A DNA stretch of 60,733 bases, taken from an uncultured Dorea sp. (GTDB lineage Bacteria > Bacillota > Clostridia > Lachnospirales > Lachnospiraceae). Shown one piece after another: positions 51,702 through 59,717 of the stretch. The translations under genes and the position numbers were made by a program. The stretch's first letter is position 1. Each line of letters begins with the position of its first letter. The notes under the pieces are model-generated. The model was not told the DNA's origin. It did no database searches and saw only the letters and a program-made list of their open reading frames with translations. The stretch is from assembly GCA_910584575.1 (NCBI GenBank), contig CAJUBG010000019.1, forward strand, positions 1-60,733, given 5' to 3'.

Positions 51702-51733
51702 AGAGGTATTCCCTGTGAATACCTCTACTTTTT
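51702..51733 (+). terminator. Terminator of the plus-strand glycosyltransferase gene
   Basis: AGAGGTATTC (51702-51711) pairs perfectly with GAATACCTCT (51717-51726) around a 5-nt loop and is followed by ACTTTTT. It lies 24 bp after the stop. Confidence 0.9.
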
Positions 51734-51852
51734 CTGCTCCTTAAGCTTCTCCAAGGCTTCTTGAATTTAAGCTCTCTGCTGCCATGAATCTGTTCTAATA
51801 TATCTTCGCGGCTCTTAAGCATAGGAAAATATGCTCGTAATACATTTGCCAA
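51725..51852 (-). pseudogene. Remnant of a small Rpn-like or unknown gene
   Basis: A TTG at 51852 has a strong GGGAGGG site six bases upstream and opens MANVLRAYFPMLKSREDILE. After about 28 residues the frame loses sense, while the +1 frame reads QEALEKLKEQKK and stops at 51725. This looks like a gene reduced to its start and end by an internal deletion with a frame change. The start resembles N-termini of some clostridial Rpn-type proteins; this is a weak match. The 51853-52060 stretch upstream is AT-rich and shows no gene. Confidence 0.4.
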
Positions 51853-52060
51853 ATGCAGCCCTCCCTCTCACGGCTCAACCATTAAAAATTACTTCATAGG
51901 ATATTCGCTTCACAAACGGAAGCCATTGACGCCTCTCGGCTTAAGAATATAGACAACTATCCACAATAATGAAAACAGAATATGAACTACCTTATCTCTT
52001 GGTTTTATTCTAACACTATACAACAATTATCTCAATTACAATCGTTCGACTTTTTTCGAC

Positions 52061-52110
52061 AAAAAAGGCTGCCAGAAAACACAATTTCAAACAGCATTTT
52101 CTGGCAGCCT
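52061..52110 (-). terminator. Terminator of the dTDP-rhamnose operon
   Basis: A perfect 14-bp stem (52066-52079 with 52097-52110) is followed on the minus strand by six T. It lies 24 bp after the rfbC stop. Confidence 0.93.
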
Positions 52111-52133
52111 CACAAGATAATGCATACCCCTTC

Positions 52134-52742
52134 TTAAAAATGAAACGTATCCTTAAGCCCGCCCCACAACTGGTCTTTATCACTCAGATTCAATTTCGTT
52201 CCATCCTCCAACTGATACCCTTGAGCCGAAGCATTCCCCTGATACTCACCTGAAAGCCCAGGCCACTTAATTCCGATTTCAGGATCGTTCCACGCAAGCC
52301 CGCCCTCGTCTCCAGGGTGATAGAAGTCTGTACATTTATAGCAGAACTCAGCCATATCGCTGAGCACCAGGAAGCCATGAGCAAAGCCCTCCGGAATATA
52401 GAACTGTTTCTTATTCTCCTGCGTCAGCTCAATTCCAAACCATTTTCCAAAAGTGTGGCTTCCGCTTCTTAAATCAACAGCCACATCATACACAGAGCCC
52501 TTGATCACCCTAACCAGCTTCCCTTGAGGGAACTCCTTCTGGAAATGGAGTCCTCTCAAGACTCCCTTGACAGAGCAAGACTGGTTGTCCTGCACGAAAT
52601 TCATGGTAAGCCCTTCCTCCTTCATATCCCTCTGGTTGTAGGTTTCCATGAAATATCCTCTGGCGTCACCGTGAAGCGCCGGCTCAATGACGCAAAGCCC
52701 CTGAATCCCACCTGCATTTTTCTCTACTTTAATCTGTCCCAT
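52134..52742 (-). CDS. rfbC: dTDP-4-dehydrorhamnose 3,5-epimerase
   Basis: This 202-residue RmlC-type cupin has the catalytic base His66 in VLRGLHFQ, the block GKLVRVIKGSVYDVAVDLR, and the tyrosine-containing FAHGFLVLSDMAEFCYKCTD. It epimerises dTDP-4-keto-6-deoxyglucose. It is the last gene of rfbA-rfbB-rfbD-rfbC, about 23 bp after rfbD. The C-terminus (about 185-202) is slightly longer than in short RmlC proteins. Confidence 0.95.
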   Translation of the reverse strand: MGQIKVEKNAGGIQGLCVIEPALHGDARGYFMETYNQRDMKEEGLTMNFVQDNQSCSVKGVLRGLHFQKEFPQGKLVRVIKGSVYDVAVDLRSGSHTFGKWFGIELTQENKKQFYIPEGFAHGFLVLSDMAEFCYKCTDFYHPGDEGGLAWNDPEIGIKWPGLSGEYQGNASAQGYQLEDGTKLNLSDKDQLWGGLKDTFHF

Positions 52743-52765
52743 GGTTTTATCCTTTCTGTCAAATC

Positions 52766-53707
52766 CTAAAACTCAATTTCCTTCAGATACCTTGCAAGCG
52801 CATCCTGCCAGGTCGGAAGGGGGGTAAACCCATTCTCCTTAAGCTTGCTCTTATCCAACCTGCTGTTAAAGGGCCTTACTGCCTTGGAGACGCCATATTC
52901 CTCCGTGGTTACCGGAACCACGCTTACCCTGTCCTCGGAATACTCCGGATGGCCAAGCTCTACCGCCTGGCGGAAGATTTCTTTGGTAAAATCATACCAG
53001 CTAATATAGCCTCCCTCATTGGTCACATGATAGTAGCCGTACTTGTCCGTCTCAATCATATCCACCAACAGTCTTGCCAAATCAAAGGTATAGGTGGGCG
53101 TTCCAATCTGGTCGTTGACCACCGTAATCCTGTCGTGGTTCTTTCCCACATTCAGCATGGTTTTGATAAAATTCTTGCCGTTTTTGCCAAATACCCAGGC
53201 AATCCGCACGATGAAGAATTTAGAGAGCCTCTCGTCCACCGCCTTCTCTCCCTCAAGCTTGGTCACGCCGTAGACATTCAAGGGCTTATAATCCTTGCAG
53301 TCCGGCTGCCAGGGCTTCGTTCCCTGGCCGTCAAATACATAATCTGTGCTTAAATAAACCAGCTTACAGTCCAGATTCTTGCAGACCTCTGCTATATATT
53401 CCGTACCTTTGGCGTTAATTAAACGCACCTTGTCTATCTTATCCTCATCCTCCGCCAAATCCACAGCCGTCCATGCCGCACAGTGTACCACCACCTCCGG
53501 CGCCACCTCGGTAATCTTAGCTTTTACCGCCTGGGCATCCGTGATATCCATCTGAATATAAGGCATGGAGGTGACAGGAGTTCCGTCCGCGATACCGCTG
53601 TACTCCTTCGCAATATCGCTGCCGATTCCTTCGTACCCTCTCTTGTGAAGCTCATTCATCACGTCATGGCCCAACTGCCCTGCCACGCCAGTTACCAATA
53701 CCTTCAT
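52766..53707 (-). CDS. rfbD: dTDP-4-dehydrorhamnose reductase
   Basis: This 313-residue short-chain dehydrogenase-type RmlD has the NAD(P) motif VTGVAGQLGHDV, the active-site LVYLSTDYVFDG (Thr and Asp) and Tyr-x3-Lys in VYGVTKLEGEK. It performs the last step to dTDP-L-rhamnose. The ATG at 53707 is chosen because AAGGAGGG lies six bases upstream; the frame is open 44 codons further but runs over the rfbB end. Confidence 0.95.
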   Translation of the reverse strand: MKVLVTGVAGQLGHDVMNELHKRGYEGIGSDIAKEYSGIADGTPVTSMPYIQMDITDAQAVKAKITEVAPEVVVHCAAWTAVDLAEDEDKIDKVRLINAKGTEYIAEVCKNLDCKLVYLSTDYVFDGQGTKPWQPDCKDYKPLNVYGVTKLEGEKAVDERLSKFFIVRIAWVFGKNGKNFIKTMLNVGKNHDRITVVNDQIGTPTYTFDLARLLVDMIETDKYGYYHVTNEGGYISWYDFTKEIFRQAVELGHPEYSEDRVSVVPVTTEEYGVSKAVRPFNSRLDKSKLKENGFTPLPTWQDALARYLKEIEF

Positions 53708-53723
53708 ATGATTCCCTCCTTGA

Positions 53724-54743
53724 TTAACGGTTCGCATACATTTTCTCGTAATAATTCTGATATTCTCCTGAAATAATCGTCTCCCACCATTCCTTATTGT
53801 CCAGATACCACTGAATTGTCTTCTTAATCCCGTCCGCAAACTTCGTCTCCGGCAGCCATCCTAACTCACCGTGAATCTTCGTCGGGTCAATGGCATAGCG
53901 CATGTCATGGCCTTTCCTATCTGTCACATAGGTAATCAGGCTCTCCGGCTTTCCTAACTCCTTACAGATAATCTTCACAATGTCAATATTCTTCATCTCA
54001 TTGTGGCCGCCGATATTGTAAACCTCGCCGACGCGTCCCTTATGGATAATTAAATCAATCGCCTTACAGTGGTCCTCCACATAGAGCCAGTCGCGGACAT
54101 TTTCCCCTTTCCCATAGACCGGAAGGGGCTTGTCGTTTAGCGCGTTGGCAATCATCAGCGGAATTAATTTCTCCGGAAAATGGTACGGCCCATAGTTATT
54201 CGAGCATCTGCTGATGGTCACCGGAAGCCCATAAGTCCTATAATATGCAAGCACCAGAAGGTCCGCCGCCGCCTTAGATGAGCTGTAAGGGCTGCTGGTG
54301 TGAATGGGCGTGTCCTCTGTGAAGAACAGGTCGGGACGGTCCAATGGAAGATCTCCGTATACCTCGTCGGTGGAAACCTGATGGTAGCGGGTTATCCCGT
54401 ATTTCCGGCAGGCATCCATGAGCACAGCAGTTCCCTTAATATTGGTATCCAGGAATACCTCCGGCTCCTCAATGGAACGGTCCACATGGCTCTCCGCCGC
54501 AAAATTCACCACCATGTCCGGATGTTCCTCCTCAAACAGCTTGTACACCGCTTCCCTGTCCGTGATGCTTTCCTTCACAAAACGGAAATTAGGGCGGTCC
54601 ATCACCGGCTCAAGGGTGGACAGATTTCCCGCATAGGTAAGGCAGTCCAGGCAGATAATCCGGTAATCCGGATATTTGTCCAGCATGTGAAAAATAAAGT
54701 TACTTCCGATAAATCCGGCGCCGCCGGTTACGATAATTGTCAT
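53724..54743 (-). CDS. rfbB: dTDP-glucose 4,6-dehydratase
   Basis: This 339-residue extended SDR enzyme has the NAD motif VTGGAGFIGSNF, the active-site STDEVYGDL with Asp and Glu, the YSSSKAAAD Tyr-x3-Lys pair, and RCSNNYGPYHFPEKL. It converts dTDP-glucose to the 4-keto-6-deoxy form. AAGGAG is seven bases before the ATG at 54743. It is 32 bp after rfbA. Confidence 0.96.
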   Translation of the reverse strand: MTIIVTGGAGFIGSNFIFHMLDKYPDYRIICLDCLTYAGNLSTLEPVMDRPNFRFVKESITDREAVYKLFEEEHPDMVVNFAAESHVDRSIEEPEVFLDTNIKGTAVLMDACRKYGITRYHQVSTDEVYGDLPLDRPDLFFTEDTPIHTSSPYSSSKAAADLLVLAYYRTYGLPVTISRCSNNYGPYHFPEKLIPLMIANALNDKPLPVYGKGENVRDWLYVEDHCKAIDLIIHKGRVGEVYNIGGHNEMKNIDIVKIICKELGKPESLITYVTDRKGHDMRYAIDPTKIHGELGWLPETKFADGIKKTIQWYLDNKEWWETIISGEYQNYYEKMYANR

Positions 54744-54775
54744 ACTTATTCTCCTTCCCAATTCTGAAGCTATTT

Positions 54776-55672
54776 CTAATACAGCCCATCCTGGAATTTT
54801 CCGTCCAGAACGTCCTTCAAATACTGTCCATACTGGTTCTTTTTAAGGATCTCGTACACTTTAAGCACTTCCTCCTTAGTAATCCAGCCGTTCAGATAGG
54901 CAATCTCCTCCAGACAGCCAATCTTACGGTGCTGGTGGGATTCCACCGTCTTTACAAAGCTGGTGGCATCCACAAGGCTTTCATGGGTTCCGGTATCCAG
55001 CCAGGTGAAGCCCTGGCCCAGAAGCTCTACATTGAGCTTCTCCGTTTCCAGATACACACGGTTCAAATCCGTAATCTCCAACTCCCCGCGGGCGCTTGGC
55101 TTTAAATTTTTCGCATACTCCACCACCTTGTTATCGTAGAAATAAAGCCCCGTCACACAGTAGTTGCTCTTAGGCTTTTCCGGTTTTTCTTCAATGGAAA
55201 TCGCCTTGCCCTCATGGTTGAATTCCACGATGCCGAAGCGCTCAGGGTCATCCACATAATATCCGAATACCGTAGCCCCTTTTCCCGACTCCGCATTCTC
55301 CACCGCAGCCTTAAGCCGCTTCTTAAGGCCATGGCCCGCGAAAATATTGTCCCCTAATACCATGGCGACCGTATCGTCCCCGATAAAATCCGCCCCGATG
55401 ATAAACGCCTGGGCCAGTCCCTCCGGACTTGGCTGGACTTCATAGGACAAATGTACCCCAAACTGATGCCCGTCGTCTAACAGCTCACGAAACCTGGGGG
55501 TATCCTGGGGCGTGGAGATAATCAAAATATCCCGAATCCCCGCGTTCATCAGAACTGACATCGGATAGTAAATCATGGGCTTGTCGTAAATCGGCAGCAG
55601 TTGCTTGGATGTCACCCTCGTCAGCGGGTAAAGCCGTGTTCCTGAGCCTCCTGCTAAAATAATTCCCTTCAT
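54776..55672 (-). CDS. rfbA: Glucose-1-phosphate thymidylyltransferase
   Basis: This 298-residue nucleotidyltransferase has the signature GGSGTRLYPLTRVTSKQLLP near the N-terminus, then YDKPMIYYPMSVLMNAGI, the metal-binding VLGDNIFAGHG and the acceptor region WLDTGTHESL. It makes dTDP-glucose. The ATG at 55672 has GAGGAGG six bases upstream. It is the first gene of the dTDP-rhamnose operon. Confidence 0.96.
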   Translation of the reverse strand: MKGIILAGGSGTRLYPLTRVTSKQLLPIYDKPMIYYPMSVLMNAGIRDILIISTPQDTPRFRELLDDGHQFGVHLSYEVQPSPEGLAQAFIIGADFIGDDTVAMVLGDNIFAGHGLKKRLKAAVENAESGKGATVFGYYVDDPERFGIVEFNHEGKAISIEEKPEKPKSNYCVTGLYFYDNKVVEYAKNLKPSARGELEITDLNRVYLETEKLNVELLGQGFTWLDTGTHESLVDATSFVKTVESHQHRKIGCLEEIAYLNGWITKEEVLKVYEILKKNQYGQYLKDVLDGKFQDGLY

Positions 55673-55771
55673 GTGAAACCTCCTCATCTTAATACATATA
55701 TAATAGTGTGAATAAAATTCTGTCTTTTCATTCTAAAACCTGATACATTTCCAGCCACAAGAGCATTATAA

Positions 55772-55792
55772 AAGGTGACCTTAGGTCACCTT
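55772..55792 (-). terminator. Terminator of the MerR-methyltransferase gene
   Basis: AAGGTGACC (55772-55780) and GGTCACCTT (55784-55792) form a perfect 9-bp stem with a 3-nt loop. On the minus strand TTTATAAT follows. It lies 31 bp after the stop and upstream of rfbA. Confidence 0.75.
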
Positions 55793-55823
55793 CAAGTACT
55801 TTTTTATTTTTTTACAAATTTTG

Positions 55824-57008
55824 TCAATCTGCCTCACAGACAAACAGCCCCGCTTCTTTCGTAATGCGAAATCCTCGGTCTGTTTTCCGTTTCACAAAGG
55901 CCCGAAACTCCTTATAGCGTTCCGTAATATACTGCCCCTGGTTGCCATGGCAGGACAAGACATAGGATATCAACGGCTCAGGCTTTAAAACCATCAGACA
56001 ATCCTCGTACTGCCTCCACTCACAGGCGGCAAAATACTTTGACAAAATATTCCTCCCGTTCTCCATTCCGAACCTGTCGTATAATTTGTTCGCCGAAAGC
56101 ACAATCCTGTCGTCAAAGCCCTGTACCAGCCCGCTTACCTCCTTCATATGGTTCCGGCCATAGGCGCTGCAAAAAAATCTTCCCCCTGGCTTTAACACCC
56201 GCAAAACCTCCCTGCATACCTTAGGTATATCCCCGCAGTAGAACAGAACATGGTTTGCGATTACCAGATCAAACCTGCGGTCTTCACAAGGCATCTGATG
56301 GCAGTCAAACACCTGGTAAGAAAACCTCCCATCCTCCGCCCCAATAGCCCTGCGGGCATCTCTTAACATCCCCTCCGACACATCCGAGAGCAGAATATCC
56401 ACATCCTTTGGAAGTTTGTCTATATTTTCCAGCCAAAGGGCGCCGTCCCCACATCCAATCTCCAGAAGGCTCATTCCCCCATGTACCTTTAGCTGTTCAT
56501 AAATCCAGGGAAACCACCCTTTCTGATTCTGGGAATACAGATGGTGGAGATTGATTCGGGCCGAGATGTTGGAGGCATTCTGGTACTGGTTCTTTAAACT
56601 TTTCTCCATCCCTGTCAGATGAATCAGGTTCAGCATATGATTCCAGTCAATGGTATGCTCTTTTTTAATTGCCTCCGAGGTGTCCCGGATGGCCGTCTCC
56701 ACAAGCTGCATCTGTTCAATCCTGTCCTGCACAAGCTTTAACTGGATATTCAGGGAATTCAGCATAAAATGATAGTCTGTATCGTCAATCAACATCTCCC
56801 GGATGTCCTCCAGAGAAAAACCAAGATATTTCAGCAGCAAAATCTGCTGAAGCCTTGCAAAATCCTTGTCTGTATAAAAACGAGCCCCTCCCTCGCTTAC
56901 GAAGGACGGCTTCAAAATATCCTGTTTGTCGTAGTAGCGGATGGTCCGCAGGGTTACATTTGCCATACGGGCAAATACACCGGAGGAATAATAGCCTGTT
57001 TTTTTCAT
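55824..57008 (-). CDS. MerR-type regulator fused to a SAM-dependent methyltransferase
   Basis: This protein has 394 residues. The first 75 are a MerR winged helix (YYSSGVFARMANVTLRTIRY, RFYTDKDFARLQQILLLKYL). A coiled linker (80-120) follows, then a class I methyltransferase domain with motif I LLEIGCGDGALWLE, DILLSDVSEGML, FDLVIANHVLFY and VLRVLKPGGRFFC. The design suggests a regulator whose sensor module is, or derives from, a methyltransferase. The substrate is unknown. GAGAGG is seven bases before the ATG at 57008. It diverges from the first XRE gene. Confidence 0.85.
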   Translation of the reverse strand: MKKTGYYSSGVFARMANVTLRTIRYYDKQDILKPSFVSEGGARFYTDKDFARLQQILLLKYLGFSLEDIREMLIDDTDYHFMLNSLNIQLKLVQDRIEQMQLVETAIRDTSEAIKKEHTIDWNHMLNLIHLTGMEKSLKNQYQNASNISARINLHHLYSQNQKGWFPWIYEQLKVHGGMSLLEIGCGDGALWLENIDKLPKDVDILLSDVSEGMLRDARRAIGAEDGRFSYQVFDCHQMPCEDRRFDLVIANHVLFYCGDIPKVCREVLRVLKPGGRFFCSAYGRNHMKEVSGLVQGFDDRIVLSANKLYDRFGMENGRNILSKYFAACEWRQYEDCLMVLKPEPLISYVLSCHGNQGQYITERYKEFRAFVKRKTDRGFRITKEAGLFVCEAD

Positions 57009-57053
57009 CTCAAATCCTCTCGTTACTTTTCGGAACAGAATCGTTTTAAGCCG

Positions 57054-57068
57054 GAACAATTCATGTTC
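57054..57068. promoter_or_regulatory. Palindromic operator upstream of XRE gene 1
   Basis: GAACA-ATTCA-TGTTC is a 5-bp inverted repeat with a 5-bp spacer, located in the divergent region between the MerR fusion and the first XRE gene. The same arms occur at 58284-58298 before XRE gene 2, followed in both by TGGTAAAATATAC. A likely -35 TTGCAA and -10 TATAAC (17-bp spacer) lie just downstream. Confidence 0.7.
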
Positions 57069-57125
57069 TTAATTGCAACAGTTGGTAAAATATACTATAA
57101 CTTGATACAAAGGAGGAATCTAACC

Positions 57126-57497
57126 ATGGCTTTCGCAGAAAAATTGAAAGCTCTGCGTCATGAAAAAAATATGACCCAGGAATACGTTGCCGAACGCATG
57201 AATGTCGCCCGTTCTACAATCGCAGGTTATGAAACAAAAAACCGACAGCCCTCCCACGAGAAGCTGTCCGCATTCGCCAACCTTTTCCACGTAACCATCG
57301 ATTATCTTCTCGACGACGAGGAACCAAGCTACATCACAGAAGATGAGTCGAGGACAATGGACGACGACGCTCAGGAGCTCTTAATGAGATACCGGCGTCT
57401 GTCTATACGTTCAAAAAAGGATCTGATAAAGCACCTCAATCTTTTGGAGCTCCGAGACGGAAGCAAAATATCGGAAACCGAGACAGAATCGCTTTGA
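57126..57497 (+). CDS. XRE-family transcriptional regulator 1
   Basis: This 123-residue protein has a Cro/CI-type helix-turn-helix in its first 65 residues (EKLKALRHEKNMTQEYVAER, ARSTIAGYETKNRQPS, FANLFHVTIDYLL). A short acidic linker and a helical tail (ELLMRYRRLSIRSKKDLIKH) follow. AAAGGAGGA precedes the ATG at 57126; the open frame further upstream is not coding in the same sense. It is a close paralogue of the protein at 58364-58747, and the shared upstream palindrome suggests autoregulation or cross-regulation. Confidence 0.9.
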   Translation: MAFAEKLKALRHEKNMTQEYVAERMNVARSTIAGYETKNRQPSHEKLSAFANLFHVTIDYLLDDEEPSYITEDESRTMDDDAQELLMRYRRLSIRSKKDLIKHLNLLELRDGSKISETETESL

Positions 57498-57503
57498 ACG
57501 TAC

Positions 57504-57553
57504 AAGGGGTTGTCAGGAAATGGAATGATATCGCATTTTCCGACAGCCCCCTT
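57504..57553. terminator. Bidirectional terminator between XRE 1 and the GerMN gene
   Basis: A long, slightly imperfect stem (57504-57522 with 57534-57553) with AAGGGG/CCCCTT at its base lies between two convergent stops. It has no long T-run, so strength is uncertain. Confidence 0.6.
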
Positions 57554-57564
57554 CATATGCTTGC

Positions 57565-58173
57565 TTATGAAAACTTCTCCAAATATCCGGAATACTCCAT
57601 ATGGCCGGTTTCCAGCGTAGCCCCGTCTACTGTAATCTTAATCTGGTCGCAGAAATAGGCGTCCAGGAAGGTGTTGCATACGCTTCCCACCGCATAATAC
57701 TCTCCCGTCGAGCCCATACTCGACACATAAGAGGCAAACGCGCTGTTAAAGTCAACCACTATCGTATCCTCCCCGTCTACCGTAGACTTATCCAGAGAGT
57801 TAATCTTCACATCCGACGAAACCGCCCCCTGGACAAACAAGGCGTCCAGTACCGCCTGGGGCGTCAGGGAATCAAGCTCTACCTCTGAGGTAACAAATGC
57901 GGTAGCATCTTCATTGCAGCTATAAATCGTAATCTTCGTCGTCCCCTCTGTATTCTGGTCCGTTCCCTGGTTCTCCTCCCGATCCTTATCCGGCTCCTCC
58001 TCTTGAGGTTCTCCCTCCTGGTCGTCCTCCTCATCCTCATTCATATTATCATCCTCCGGCTTCTCCTGCTCGTCCTGGCTTACCGGCTCTGTGGGCGGAT
58101 TGTCCTGGCTCTGCTCACAGGCTGTCAGACAGAACAGTCCGGCTAAAATCATAATTAAAATTCTTTTCTTCAT
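57565..58173 (-). CDS. GerMN-domain lipoprotein
   Basis: This 202-residue protein has a lipoprotein signal peptide ending in the lipobox LTAC (Cys19). A long acidic, Glu/Asp/Gln-rich linker spans about 20-75. A GerMN (sporulation/spore germination) domain follows (ITIYSCNEDATAFVTSEVEL, SLTPQAVLDALF, DTIVVDFNSAFASYVSSMGS). It would be anchored outside the membrane. GerMN domains occur in GerM and in other envelope proteins, and its role here is unknown. AAAGGAG precedes the ATG. Confidence 0.85.
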   Translation of the reverse strand: MKKRILIMILAGLFCLTACEQSQDNPPTEPVSQDEQEKPEDDNMNEDEEDDQEGEPQEEEPDKDREENQGTDQNTEGTTKITIYSCNEDATAFVTSEVELDSLTPQAVLDALFVQGAVSSDVKINSLDKSTVDGEDTIVVDFNSAFASYVSSMGSTGEYYAVGSVCNTFLDAYFCDQIKITVDGATLETGHMEYSGYLEKFS

Positions 58174-58283
58174 GGTTCGTATACTCCTTTCCCCATTTGA
58201 GTTAAAACTTACTTCTATTATTATATCAATAAGTCTGTTGGGTGTAAAGAGCAGTTTCGCTTAGAAATCCCAGTTTCTTTTTG

Positions 58284-58298
58284 GAACATTATATGTTC
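58284..58298. promoter_or_regulatory. Palindromic operator upstream of XRE gene 2
   Basis: GAACA-TTATA-TGTTC has the same arms and spacing as 57054-57068. The downstream TGGTAAAATATAC block is also conserved, so promoter and operator were probably duplicated together with the gene. Confidence 0.7.
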
Positions 58299-58363
58299 TT
58301 TAATGAAACATCTGGTAAAATATACCAAAAGGAGTATTTATCTTAACAAAGGAGGAATATAGT

Positions 58364-58747
58364 ATGGCTTTTGCAGAAAATCTCAAGGCCCTACGACATA
58401 AGTACAATATGACACAGGAATATGTAGCCGAACATATGAATCTCTCACGAACCACAATCGCAGGTTATGAATCCAAAAACCGGAAGCCCTCCCATGAAAA
58501 CCTGTTTGCCTTCGCCCGCTTTTTCCATGTGACCGTTGACTATCTTCTCTCAGACAGTGAACCATCTTATATCAGCCCAGAGGAAGCAAAGGCCCTGCCC
58601 GAAGACGCGCTAGAGCTCTTAATCCGATACCGGCGTCTGCCTATACGCTTAAAGAAAGACTTAATGCGGCAGCTTAGCCTTCTGGAGGTTCAGGACGGAA
58701 TCGGTGTTGAAAAAACGGCAGGCGCCCCATCCGAAAATATACGGTAA
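58364..58747 (+). CDS. XRE-family transcriptional regulator 2
   Basis: This 127-residue paralogue of XRE 1 has the same order of helix-turn-helix (ENLKALRHKYNMTQEYVAEH, SRTTIAGYESKNRKPS) and tail (ELLIRYRRLPIRLKKDLMRQ). AAAGGAGG precedes the ATG. It is followed 14 bp later by XRE 3 on the same strand, suggesting cotranscription. DNA target and signal are unknown. Confidence 0.9.
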   Translation: MAFAENLKALRHKYNMTQEYVAEHMNLSRTTIAGYESKNRKPSHENLFAFARFFHVTVDYLLSDSEPSYISPEEAKALPEDALELLIRYRRLPIRLKKDLMRQLSLLEVQDGIGVEKTAGAPSENIR

Positions 58748-58761
58748 CAGAGGCGTATCAT

Positions 58762-59022
58762 ATGCATTTTGCTGAAATTCTGAAAGCACTGCGCCGGAAA
58801 AATAATCTGACACAGGTTGAGCTTGCTCAGCATACCAATCTTGCACGCTCTACCATAGCAGGTTATGAGAAGAAATACCGCCAGCCGCCTTACGAAACTT
58901 TAATCATGCTGGCTGATTTCTTCCATGTGTCTATTGATTATCTTCTTACGGGTCGGGAATCCGTTTATACTGCTTCCGACCAAACTTGGGCTACGATTGA
59001 TGGAGTACATCATATTACTTAA
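58762..59022 (+). CDS. XRE-family transcriptional regulator 3 (short)
   Basis: This 86-residue protein consists almost only of the helix-turn-helix domain (AEILKALRRKNNLTQVELAQ, ARSTIAGYEKKYRQPPYETL, FFHVSIDYLLTG). It lacks the C-terminal RYRRL-type helix of its two larger neighbours. It could be a competing DNA-binding partner. No strong ribosome site precedes its ATG, so it may depend on translation of XRE 2. Confidence 0.82.
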   Translation: MHFAEILKALRRKNNLTQVELAQHTNLARSTIAGYEKKYRQPPYETLIMLADFFHVSIDYLLTGRESVYTASDQTWATIDGVHHIT

Positions 59023-59042
59023 AAATGTCGTTGAGTAGACTA

Positions 59043-59078
59043 ATACCCCTCACTTCTATGACGATATGTGAGGGGTAT
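59043..59078 (+). terminator. Terminator-like hairpin after XRE 3
   Basis: ATACCCCTCAC (59043-59053) pairs perfectly with GTGAGGGGTAT (59068-59078). The downstream sequence is only moderately T-rich (CTCATCCTTGTCTTTT). Confidence 0.7.
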
Positions 59079-59606
59079 CTCATCCTTGTCTTTTGTTAAA
59101 ATCTGTTATCTTAAGTACATTCTCCATATTGTGATATGGTTTATCTTTTGTGATGATTTTATTATACTAAATGGTATGGCTGGTTTCAAGGGTGAAACCC
59201 AATTTAATCCTAATTGAAAATAGAATTTTAAATTCCACTTCTCTAACAAGCTATAGAATTTACTTATGTACAGTTAATATTTACTCTTTCACACATGAGT
59301 GATATAGTAATCTCTCCTTCCATGCCCATAATCACTTGTCCGTCCCATAGCGTGCCTCCTTCCTGTTTCCGGATGCTATTTTAACAGAAATATGGAGAAA
59401 AACGAACAAGCAAGAAAACTCTTTGGACAAAATCACGGTGGAAAACTAATCAAACAAAAAATATATTTTCTCTGTTATTACTAAATTGAAGACTTTTCAA
59501 AACATGGACAAATATATAGATTCAACCAGAAGGCTGAATAGTAACCCAAAATATCTGCTATTTATTACTCAAGGTGGAAAATCCAATAGAAACATGATAT
59601 AATAAT
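59079..59606. other. AT-rich intergenic stretch without a clear gene
   Basis: Over 500 bp of AT-rich DNA contain no convincing gene. On the minus strand AAGGAGG (complement near 59350-59357) precedes an ATG that opens only 19 codons; an overlapping frame spells TLWDGQVIMGMEGEITISL without a start and could be a remnant. CCATAT/ATATGG near 59132-59147 is a small hairpin. The composition is closer to the CAP gene than to the core genes to the left. Confidence 0.5.
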
Positions 59607-59635
59607 TTGACTAGTATGCAGTATGTAATTGTATT
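59607..59635 (+). promoter_or_regulatory. Candidate promoter of the CAP-domain gene
   Basis: TTGACT (59607-59612) and TGTATT (59630-59635) are separated by 17 bp, about 80 bp before the start codon. Confidence 0.5.
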
Positions 59636-59717
59636 AGTCTATATTATAGAAGGGAGGATAGATGATTGAATTAGTAGAGTAGTAATTGTGATTGTAGTAT
59701 ATATAAAGGAGAAGAAT

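Noticed and set aside
57054..57068. LexA (SOS) box
   Set aside because: The Firmicutes LexA box has GAAC and GTTC arms four bases apart. Here the GAAC/GTTC spacing is seven, and the site is tied to XRE genes.
56769..57497. A longer 242-codon version of XRE 1
   Set aside because: The strong AAAGGAGGA site and the family N-terminus place the start at 57126. The extension runs antisense through the MerR fusion gene.
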